DNA of 40,004 bases, taken from Psychromonas arctica DSM 14288 (GTDB taxonomy: Bacteria > Pseudomonadota > Gammaproteobacteria > Enterobacterales > Psychromonadaceae). The stretch is from positions 1-40,004 of the forward strand of contig NZ_AXWP01000056.1 in the NCBI RefSeq assembly GCF_000482725.1. Direction: 5' to 3'. The translations under genes were made by a program, and so were the position numbers. Positions 33,063 through 40,004 of this stretch are shown here, in pieces (position 1 is the first letter of the stretch; the number at the start of each line of letters is the position of its first letter). The notes beneath the pieces were generated by a model. That model worked only from the letters and a program-made list of their open reading frames with translations, did not search any database and had not been told where the DNA came from.

Positions 33063-34406
33063 ATGAGCAATGATACAAACCCAATTACATCAATCAATAC
33101 TGCAACCAATTTTCTTCAACTTGGTCTTATTCCGCCTTTGTTAGGACGTTTAACAGAGTTGCATTATCAGCACCCTACACCTATCCAAGCACAAGTAATT
33201 CCAAGCATATTAGATGGACAGGATTTAATTGCAGGAGCCAATACCGGATCAGGTAAAACGGCGGCATTTGCATTGCCATTATTACAAAAAATTAATGAGT
33301 TACAACATCAACAACAATTGCCTGCTTACAAAAGAATATCTAAAAGTACCAACCAAGTACGAAGTAACGATGTTACTGGGCTCATTTTAGTGCCAACACG
33401 TGAACTTGCAAAACAGGTTGCAGATAGTATTAAATCTTATGCCGTGCATTTTAACGGGGCAATTAAAACGGTTTCTGTTTTTGGTGGCGTCTCTGCCAAT
33501 ACACAAATGCTTACATTAAGAGGTGGTGCAGACATTCTTGTTGCTACACCAGGTAGACTACTGGATCTGATTTCTAGCAATGCGGTTAAACTTGATAATG
33601 TACAATGTTTAATTCTTGATGAAGCAGACCGTATGTTAAGTTTAGGTTTTACTGAAGAACTAGAAAAATTATTAGATCTACTTCCAAAAACCAAACAAAC
33701 CTTACTATTTTCTGCAACCTTCCCGGAGCAAGTCACCTCGTTGACTAAAACGTTATTGAACAATCCGGTTGAAATACAGTTGCAAAGTGCCGATGCCAGT
33801 ACACTGGTACAACGTGTATTCACTGTTGATAAGGGGCAAAAAACAGCATTATTAGCTCATTTAATTAAACAACATCAATGGCAGCAATCTTTGATTTTTG
33901 TTAATGCGAAGAATGCATGTAATCACTTGGCGGACAAACTTGCTAAGCGAGGTATCAAGGCAGAGGTATTTCATGGAGACAAAGGACAAGGTGCACGGAC
34001 ACGTGTACTAGAAGCTTTTAAAGCTGGTGAAATTCAAGTGTTAATTGCAACTGATATCGCAGCACGTGGTTTAGACATTGAAAAATTGCCAGTAGTGATT
34101 AATTTTGATTTACCAAGAAGTCCATCTGATTATATGCATCGTATTGGTCGAAGTGGTCGAGCAGGAGAAGTTGGATTAGCGTTATCGATTATTGACCATG
34201 ACGATTACCATCATTTTAATGTCATCGATAAAAAGAACAAACTGTACTTGGATAGAGAGCAAGTTGCAGGCTTTGAAACAACTGAATATATCGATAATGT
34301 ATTTTCTAGCGCTGAAAAGCCTAAGGCTAAACCCGCAGGTACTGGCAAGAAAAAACGTAAAAAAGAACCGAAAATCAATGCAGACATATGGTTAGGTAAC
34401 GTTTAA
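33063..34406 (+). CDS. DEAD-box ATP-dependent RNA helicase, RhlE-like (447 aa)
   Basis: All DEAD-box motifs are present: Q motif (HPTPIQAQVIP, 37-47), motif I ANTGSGKTA (59-67), Ia PTRELAKQ, TPGR (162-165), motif II LDEADRM (185-191), motif III SAT (217-219), then in the second RecA domain the motif V region ATDIAARGLDI and motif VI HRIGRSGRAG. A basic tail follows (KPAGTGKKKRKKEPK), typical of the RhlE group in marine gammaproteobacteria. It unwinds structured RNA in ribosome assembly or mRNA turnover; cold-adapted bacteria carry several. The ribosome site is weak. Confidence 0.92.
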   Translation: MSNDTNPITSINTATNFLQLGLIPPLLGRLTELHYQHPTPIQAQVIPSILDGQDLIAGANTGSGKTAAFALPLLQKINELQHQQQLPAYKRISKSTNQVRSNDVTGLILVPTRELAKQVADSIKSYAVHFNGAIKTVSVFGGVSANTQMLTLRGGADILVATPGRLLDLISSNAVKLDNVQCLILDEADRMLSLGFTEELEKLLDLLPKTKQTLLFSATFPEQVTSLTKTLLNNPVEIQLQSADASTLVQRVFTVDKGQKTALLAHLIKQHQWQQSLIFVNAKNACNHLADKLAKRGIKAEVFHGDKGQGARTRVLEAFKAGEIQVLIATDIAARGLDIEKLPVVINFDLPRSPSDYMHRIGRSGRAGEVGLALSIIDHDDYHHFNVIDKKNKLYLDREQVAGFETTEYIDNVFSSAEKPKAKPAGTGKKKRKKEPKINADIWLGNV

Positions 34407-34424
34407 TTAATTGTGATTTACGTT

Positions 34425-34453
34425 AAAAAACAGTACTGTAATTATTGTTTTTT
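34425..34453 (+). terminator. AT-rich terminator of the helicase gene
   Basis: AAAAAACAGT (34425-34434) pairs with ATTGTTTTTT (34444-34453), one G-U pair and a 9-nt loop. The T-run is part of the right arm and continues to 34454. It lies 19 nt after the stop. Confidence 0.6.
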
Positions 34454-34454
34454 T

Positions 34455-35205
34455 AAGTTACCAATAATTATGATTGTGCTCATTAAGTCATCAACCTAGT
34501 AAATGTTATTTAGTCGATGACTTAATTTAAAGCGTAACGATTTTCTGTTTCCTTAATTCACAACAACTTCCTGCACGATAAAATAACCCTTAAATACAAT
34601 AAGTTAAACCTATCCTACTCCTTAGTTTAACGTGTGTTTATGGTCATTAGGCCAATCATACAAACTTAAAATATCATAAAACACTTAGTGACACCACATT
34701 ATCAGCCACTTGCCGCACCATTTAACGCAAGGTGTGTCGCACCACTTAATGGCAAATTAAAAGATTACTTTCAGCGCTCAATTAGCCTTTTTTAAATGTG
34801 TACCAATGATCCATAAGTTAATACCATCCCCCTTATTTAACTTCTTTAAAGTTAAATCGGAAATTACAGGCCGAAGTATTAATGGAAATACGCCAACTTT
34901 TTCAGCCCCCAATTCATAGATAAAAATTAAATTACTTAAAATCAAAAGTTTTAACAATCTAGGTATATTTAATAGAGTGAATGGTCAGTTAATTTAATAC
35001 AAATAATACTGGATAAAAGTATCTTTTAATTTTTCTCTAATATTTTTTATAAAAATATCTGAGAATAATGGTTAACTATTTACTAAGTGCTACACTTCTA
35101 CCTCTATTGAGTAGTTTTTAGTAATATTTATAATGATTTCAACACTATTAATGTTGCTTTAACTGCTCTTGCTAAACCACAATATCTATATAAATTAAGG
35201 TTTTT
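34455..35205. other. Long intergenic region with structured DNA before the chemoreceptor gene
   Basis: About 750 bases, no gene supported. It holds an 11-bp stem at 34482-34492/34516-34526 (ATTAAGTCATC with GATGACTTAAT, 23-nt loop), a patch with repeated GTG/CAC words at 34685-34750 (listed in findings), and a promoter zone near 35100-35190. Minus-strand reading at about 34625-34680 gives a short ILSLYDWPNDHKHTLN peptide, possibly a remnant, unassigned. Confidence 0.4.
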
Positions 35206-37107
35206 ATGCGCTCACTTTCTATCAAAAACAGATTAATCTTGACGATTTTACTTGCCGTCATTGTATCGACCAGTGTGATTGCATTTGTTGCTCAAATGAA
35301 ATCACGAGACCAATTGCTTAATCGTTTGGAAAACTCTGAACTTCCTAACTTAGTACAACGAGTTGAGGAAGCCGTTAATGGTGAGATATCCCAAATGAAG
35401 GCGTTAACCAAAGCGATTGCTAGCAATACTTTCATTCCCTATTGGGTAGACAATGGTGAAGATACAGCTGGCGAAAAAATGTTAATTGAGTATTTAGGAG
35501 ATGTTGCTAAAGCTAATGGATTAAGTAATGCATCATACATAGACCTCAATACAGCTAAATATTGGAACCAAGAAGGTTTTTTACGTCAACTACAAAATAA
35601 CGAACACGATAGCTGGTTTTTCAAATTTAAGAATAGTGGTATTGCAGAGTCAGCAAGTAGCTATACTAACTCAGACGGATCTATCGATATTTTTGTTAAC
35701 TATCAACAAGTTAATGGACGAGGTTCTTCAGGAGTTTCTAAATCATTTGACGAAATAGCTAAATTTCTAACCAACTTCAAGATTGAACAAAGTGGTTTTG
35801 TTTACTTAGCAGATCAAAATGGCTTAGTTAAAGTTCATAAAAACCGAGACTACGCCGAAACAAAAAATATTAAGGATATATATGTAGATATTAATAAAGA
35901 AAAACTATTCAATAAACAAAGTTTCGCTTTCCAAGAAGTGGGTGATTTTGTGATTTCGACTAGTTATATAGATAGTTTAGGTTGGTATGTAATAGCAGAA
36001 GTACCTAAATCTGAATTATATGCGGGTTTGGACGAATCTCGAAACTATATGTTAATGATGTTTGTTATTGTGACTATTTTATTTGTGTTGATAAGTATTG
36101 TTATAGGTAACCGTTTAGTACTACCAATTAAAGAAATGGCAGCTACCTTTCGTGAACTAGGTGAAGGAGAGGGAGATCTTACCTATAAAATTAACGAAAA
36201 TGGTGCATATGAAATATCTGAATTAGCCAAAGGTTTTAACGCATTTGTAGGGAATATCCGCACTGTTGTTCAAGATGTTAAATCAACATCAACAGACATA
36301 AAAAATGCTTCTGAGAATGTTTATCAAGATGCCAATGCTTCTAAAGTATCACTAGATAAACAACGTGATGAAGCACATCAGGTCTCCGTTGCTATTAACG
36401 AAATGGGCAGCACTATTGCTGAGATAGCTAATAATGCTGGTGTGGCTGCACAAACAACCAATGAAGCAACCAACATGACAGCTCAAGCACAAATAGTTGT
36501 TAATGAATCAACAGCTACCATAAGCCATATGGCTGACGACATGGAAAGTGTGACCTCTAGTATTGAAAATTTAGCTAAACGCAGTGATTCAATCAGCGGT
36601 ATTCTTGATGTGATACGTGGTCTATCAGATCAAACTAACCTATTAGCACTTAATGCGGCAATTGAAGCCGCACGAGCTGGTGAACACGGTCGAGGTTTTT
36701 CTGTAGTAGCGGATGAAGTTAGAAACCTTGCAAAGAAAACGAATGAATCAACCGATGAAATTCATAAAATGATATCTGAATTACAAGATGGTTCAAAAAT
36801 GGCAGTAGATTCAGTACATAAAAGTAGAGAACAAGCAATTCTTGGGCTGAAAGCGACACATAAAACCAATGAAGTATTAAGCGAAATTGTCATAAACGTT
36901 CAACATATTTCAGATCTTAATATGCAAATTGCTACCGCGACAGAAGAACAATCAGCGGTGATTAATGAAATTAATATTCATGTTGTTAATATCAGTGACA
37001 GCACAGAACAAAGTGCGCAAGCTTCTCAAAATATTGAATCATCAACGGATTCATTAAAATGTATGGCGTCAAGTTTAGATGATTTAGTAAAACGTTTTAA
37101 ATCATAA
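35206..37107 (+). CDS. Methyl-accepting chemotaxis protein, Cache sensor (633 aa)
   Basis: A membrane chemoreceptor. Helix 1 (11-29) and helix 2 (281-300) bracket a large periplasmic domain of about 250 residues with dCache features ([43 protein letters not shown]). A HAMP domain (301-355) follows with [20 protein letters not shown]. The signalling hairpin has the MCP tip [20 protein letters not shown] and [18 protein letters not shown]. It senses an extracytoplasmic ligand and passes the signal to CheA; dCache domains often bind amino acids, amines or organic acids. No C-terminal CheR-binding pentapeptide is present. AAGG lies 7 nt before the ATG. Confidence 0.92.
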   Translation: MRSLSIKNRLILTILLAVIVSTSVIAFVAQMKSRDQLLNRLENSELPNLVQRVEEAVNGEISQMKALTKAIASNTFIPYWVDNGEDTAGEKMLIEYLGDVAKANGLSNASYIDLNTAKYWNQEGFLRQLQNNEHDSWFFKFKNSGIAESASSYTNSDGSIDIFVNYQQVNGRGSSGVSKSFDEIAKFLTNFKIEQSGFVYLADQNGLVKVHKNRDYAETKNIKDIYVDINKEKLFNKQSFAFQEVGDFVISTSYIDSLGWYVIAEVPKSELYAGLDESRNYMLMMFVIVTILFVLISIVIGNRLVLPIKEMAATFRELGEGEGDLTYKINENGAYEISELAKGFNAFVGNIRTVVQDVKSTSTDIKNASENVYQDANASKVSLDKQRDEAHQVSVAINEMGSTIAEIANNAGVAAQTTNEATNMTAQAQIVVNESTATISHMADDMESVTSSIENLAKRSDSISGILDVIRGLSDQTNLLALNAAIEAARAGEHGRGFSVVADEVRNLAKKTNESTDEIHKMISELQDGSKMAVDSVHKSREQAILGLKATHKTNEVLSEIVINVQHISDLNMQIATATEEQSAVINEINIHVVNISDSTEQSAQASQNIESSTDSLKCMASSLDDLVKRFKS

Positions 37108-37213
37108 AAGTCCTAGATCATATAAATAGAGGTCAATAGTACTTAACTCGCAGTTCATTGATGGTGGCATTTACTGACAATTTACTGCGTGGTTTTATAT
37201 TATCAGTAGATAA

Positions 37214-37274
37214 CAAAAAGCCTTCAAAACTTAATGGGGTCACTTCAGACCTATTAAATTGTGAAGGCTTTTTG
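37214..37274. terminator. Bidirectional terminator between chemoreceptor and membrane-protein genes
   Basis: CAAAAAGCCTTCA (37214-37226) pairs perfectly with TGAAGGCTTTTTG (37262-37274). The 35-nt loop can pair again (TTAAT near 37231 with ATTAA near 37252). The A- and T-runs at the stem ends suit termination from both sides; the two flanking genes converge on it. Confidence 0.75.
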
Positions 37275-37346
37275 ACCCTGTAAATAATTATGTCGTTGAA
37301 TAATTTCTAGCTTTAGTTTTCCAAACTTTAATAACTCATTAAATAT

Positions 37347-37805
37347 TTACTTCTGTTTATCAGTTAAATACAAGAAAAGAGCCAGTGATGATAAAAGTAA
37401 TGCTGTGCTGGTAATAATCGCTACGGGATAATACAAGTTACCCGCTAAATCTAGTTGGCTATATTTAATAACCATGATCAACCCCTCTAAAGATAACGCC
37501 ACACATACAGTACCAATGAATCTTGGTAAGGTACCACGTAAAGTCTCAATTGCATTTTTATTATCATCTTCACCAAGCTCTGAATACTCTTTATTAATAA
37601 TAAGTGCAAGTTCAAATACGGCCAAAGCAATGATACCAGTGTTAATACTTTTGAGTAGTATCTCAGTTAAGTCAGATTGTGCTATCAAACCTTGTGCTGC
37701 GTTTATAAATAGTGAAATAACAAGAATAATAGCTAACCCAAAAAAGATGATGGTTAACACTCTTGAGAAAAAGTTTCTCATAAAAGATGTAATTGAACTG
37801 TTCAT
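37347..37805 (-). CDS. Four-helix membrane protein of unknown function (152 aa)
   Basis: Four hydrophobic segments at about 14-36, 50-68, 92-111 and 123-146, with a conserved-looking acidic cytoplasmic loop between the second and third (INKEYSELGEDDNKNAIETL) and RGTLPRFIGTVCVALSLEGL. The sequence looks like a conserved hypothetical family, but I cannot name it; a distant likeness to PsiE-type proteins is possible. GAGGAACG precedes the ATG. It is not in an operon: the chemoreceptor converges on it, and fumC lies 270 bp upstream in the same direction. Confidence 0.7.
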   Translation of the reverse strand: MNSSITSFMRNFFSRVLTIIFFGLAIILVISLFINAAQGLIAQSDLTEILLKSINTGIIALAVFELALIINKEYSELGEDDNKNAIETLRGTLPRFIGTVCVALSLEGLIMVIKYSQLDLAGNLYYPVAIITSTALLLSSLALFLYLTDKQK

Positions 37806-38078
37806 TCGTTCCTCTATAAACTGTAAATAGTTGCTACATGTACCCGTTTAACCCAAGATGCAACAATCAGCAAGCGATGATGTGAACAGACTCTTGGCAT
37901 AAAAATGACGTTAAAGGACATTACTTAATACGTTGATGCGGTCATAAACCAAATGGAGGTTAGCATATTTACGTTGAGTTATTACAAATTTAATATCTCA
38001 CAAAATGTTAATCTCATAAATACAATTCGAATATGACCTAGTTTTTTTTGCCGGTTAACAATTAATTTTTACCATTGT

Positions 38079-39464
38079 TTAATGAGGAATACCACCCTCG
38101 GTTAGCTTGATAGGGTTAAGTAAAATCTCCAATTTATATCTAGTAAGATCGGTATGTTGTTCTGCTACATCAATAATTGGCCGCCCTTCTTGATAGGCTA
38201 TTTTTGCAATCATCGCAGCTTTCTCGTAGCCAATTAGCGAGTTTAAAGCCGTCACTAATATTGGATTCCGAGCCAATGTATCGTTTATTTTTTGTGAGTT
38301 AACCGTAAAGGTTTTAATCGCTTTGTTTGCTAATAACACACTGATATTCGCTAAAAGCTCAATACTGGATAATAAATTATGGGCAATTAGGGGTAACATA
38401 ACATTTAATTCAAAATTTCCTGATTGCCCTGCAATGGTTATAGCGGCATCATGGCCTATGACTTGCGCACCAACCATACATGCAGACTCAGGGATCACAG
38501 GGTTAACTTTACCGGGCATAATAGAAGAACCAGGCTGTAATGCTTCGAGATTAATTTCACCCAATCCTGCTAAAGGTCCCGAATTCATCCAGCGCAAATC
38601 ATTGGCAATTTTAATAATAGATACCGCAGTTGTTTTAAGTTGTCCTGATAATGCAACGGCAGTATCCTGAGTACCGATTGCAGCAAAAAAGTCATTGCTA
38701 GGTTTGAATGTAATTCCAGTTATGTCTGACAGAACGGTATTAAACACTTTAGCAAAAGCAGGGTCTGCATTGATACCCGTTCCTACCGCAGTACCACCTT
38801 GAGCTAAACGTTGAATACTCGGTTGTAACAGCTTTAAATGTTTAATGTTTTGCTCTATTTGCGTTGCCCAACTATTTAAGCTTTGGCTAAAACGTACCGG
38901 CATTGCATCCATCAAATGTGTGCGTCCATTTTTAGTATAAGCATCAAGTTCTTCGGCTTTTATATGAATAGTATTAGATAATGATTTTAATGCAGGAATA
39001 AGGTTATTATGTAGTGCAATTGATGCACTAACATGAATCGCTGTTGGTATCACATCATTACTACTTTGGCCAAAATTAACATGGTCATTAGCATGTATTT
39101 TTTCACTACAAATTTTACTAGCTACATTTGCAATGACTTCATTAGCATTCATATTAGTACTAGTACCAGAGCCTGTTTGATAAATATCAACGGGAAAATG
39201 GTCCATTAGATTTGAATCTGCTAATAACTTATCAATAGCGAGGTTAATCGCATGCCCTTTCTCTTTAGATAAATGTGCTAACGTCATATTTGCAGTGGCA
39301 GCAGCAGACTTAACTAATAACAAAGCTCTAATAAATGATTCCGGCAATTTAAGACCACTTACCGGGAAGTTATTAATTGCTCGTTGTGTTTGTGCTCCAT
39401 ATAAAGCATTAATATCAACTTCAAGCTCTCCCATACTGTCACGTTCTGTGCGCGTTTTGTTCAT
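38079..39464 (-). CDS. fumC: Class II fumarate hydratase FumC (461 aa)
   Basis: It converts fumarate to L-malate in the TCA cycle. Family motifs are intact: TGSGTSTNMNANEV (97-110), NFGQSSNDVIPTA (130-142), GRTHLMDAMPV with the active-site His183, and the fumarase/aspartase signature GSSIMPGKVNP (312-322) carrying the catalytic serine loop. Its length of 461 is near E. coli FumC (467). It differs from aspartase (no aspartase-type SSxMPAKVNP) and argininosuccinate lyase. FumC is the iron-free, oxygen-stable form. The ATG at 39464 is the only well-placed start. An IS630 element lies upstream, ending or starting within about 250 bp. Confidence 0.93.
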   Translation of the reverse strand: MNKTRTERDSMGELEVDINALYGAQTQRAINNFPVSGLKLPESFIRALLLVKSAAATANMTLAHLSKEKGHAINLAIDKLLADSNLMDHFPVDIYQTGSGTSTNMNANEVIANVASKICSEKIHANDHVNFGQSSNDVIPTAIHVSASIALHNNLIPALKSLSNTIHIKAEELDAYTKNGRTHLMDAMPVRFSQSLNSWATQIEQNIKHLKLLQPSIQRLAQGGTAVGTGINADPAFAKVFNTVLSDITGITFKPSNDFFAAIGTQDTAVALSGQLKTTAVSIIKIANDLRWMNSGPLAGLGEINLEALQPGSSIMPGKVNPVIPESACMVGAQVIGHDAAITIAGQSGNFELNVMLPLIAHNLLSSIELLANISVLLANKAIKTFTVNSQKINDTLARNPILVTALNSLIGYEKAAMIAKIAYQEGRPIIDVAEQHTDLTRYKLEILLNPIKLTEGGIPH

Positions 39465-39652
39465 GCTCTTCCCCCTATCAGTTGTCTGTGTTATTACATA
39501 TAAGCAATTAAAACTAGTTAAACACTATCATAATGCTGTTAGTGAGTAACAACAAAAATCCGATCGCTATAAAAATGAGGCTGAACAAGCACTAAAGCGC
39601 AGAACTATCGTTAATTTTTTAATTTTTGGGATGGTTAGTGGGATGTATACCC

Positions 39653-39714
39653 GTGATCTTTGATAATGCTTTTCATTTGTAAAAAAAAATTGAAATTTAA
39701 TTTTAAAAGATCAC
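39653..39714. repeat. 9-bp inverted repeat at the left part of the IS630 element
   Basis: GTGATCTTT (39653-39661) and AAAGATCAC (39706-39714) flank an AT-rich 44-nt spacer just before the transposase start. It may be part of the element's end and transposase promoter. A TA at 39647-39648 (GTATACCC) is a possible insertion point, since IS630 elements target TA; without the other end this stays a guess. Confidence 0.35.
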
Positions 39715-39723
39715 ACTAAGGAA

Positions 39724-40004
39724 ATGCAGATATCATTGACCGGCCAAGAGAAGCTAGCGTTAGAATCACGCCATAAAAAGTGCAGTGATAAACGGGAGTG
39801 CGACCGAATTAAAGCGATTCTATTATCGGATGAAGGTTGGTCAACGATAATGATTTCTCAGGCCCTACGAAAGCATCAATCCAGCATTGTTCGTCATTTA
39901 AATGAATATGCCGATAGTCAGAAGAAAACTTCAAATAATGGCGGCTCTGATAGTTACTTGGATAGTGCTCAAACCAAGCTGGTCATTAAGCACTTGACTG
40001 AAAT
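39724..40004 (+). CDS. IS630-family transposase, N-terminal fragment cut by window edge
   Basis: An open frame from the ATG at 39724 runs off the right edge after 93 codons. It has the IS630 N-terminal helix-turn-helix: LEARH-like LESRHKKCSDKRECDRIKAI, then LLSDEGWSTIMISQALRKHQ and SSIVRHLNEY, followed by the NGGSDSYLD linker that precedes the DDE catalytic domain in this family. AAGG lies just before the start. The catalytic part is outside the window, so completeness is unknown. Copies of this type are frequent in Psychromonas, Legionella and related gammaproteobacteria. Confidence 0.85.
   Translation, partial: MQISLTGQEKLALESRHKKCSDKRECDRIKAILLSDEGWSTIMISQALRKHQSSIVRHLNEYADSQKKTSNNGGSDSYLDSAQTKLVIKHLTE

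Noticed and set aside
34685-34750. Integron attC site
   Set aside because: Lacks the GTTRRRY core and the paired R/L box layout, and there is no integrase or cassette array nearby.
1-40004. CRISPR array, tRNA or rRNA genes, prophage or defence island
   Set aside because: No regularly spaced repeats, cloverleaf or rRNA sequence, phage structural genes, restriction enzymes, or toxin-antitoxin pairs were seen on either strand.

Overview
The window is AT-rich chromosomal DNA from a marine gammaproteobacterium. The IS630-type transposase, the D-glutamate (DgcN/DgcA) pathway, the TRAP transporter, the PACE efflux protein and the gene style all fit the Alteromonadales, with Psychromonas, Moritella, Colwellia and Shewanella as the nearest-looking genera. 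The genus is an inference from protein style, not from a search. I see no rRNA, tRNA, CRISPR array or prophage. The window is cut inside an IS66-type transposase at the left edge and an IS630-type transposase at the right edge.

Region by region. 0-2.6 kb: the IS66 fragment, a small ACT-domain protein, a decayed REP-associated (Y1/IS200-like) transposase and an AraC regulator. 2.9-8.6 kb: a regulator-dense stretch of divergent pairs, namely SDR/LysR, an MFS exporter broken by a one-base frameshift with its LysR, and an AceR-like LysR with an AceI-like PACE biocide exporter and a clear dyad between them. 8.9-9.4 kb: a one-domain PqiA-like membrane protein. 9.4-13.2 kb: a long AT-rich control region with a good sigma-54 (-24/-12) promoter, followed by dgcN-dgcA-D-amino-acid transaminase, which together look like a D-amino-acid nitrogen-scavenging operon. 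13.4-19.0 kb: low coding density, with an RCC1-repeat lipoprotein under a possible Fur box, a decayed HAD hydrolase, two small lipoproteins, a small membrane protein and a histidine-rich secreted protein.

19.1-24.7 kb: a TRAP transporter (dctP, terminator, dctM, dctQ) divergent from an AraC regulator and an EamA-family exporter. 25.3-28.7 kb: an MscS channel and a PAS-PAS-GGDEF-EAL protein with both active-site motifs intact. 29.2-32.1 kb: a CbbR/CmpR-like LysR divergent from a SulP (BicA-like) anion transporter. 32.3-34.4 kb: a DnaQ-like exonuclease and a DEAD-box RNA helicase. 35.2-39.5 kb: a Cache-type chemoreceptor, a four-helix membrane protein of unknown function, and class II fumarase.

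The most coherent story is the D-Glu cluster. DgcN acetylates D-Glu, DgcA epimerises N-acetyl-D-Glu to the L form, and the transaminase could feed other D-amino acids into D-Glu. The sigma-54 promoter would tie the operon to nitrogen status. No wholly unknown multi-gene system is evident.
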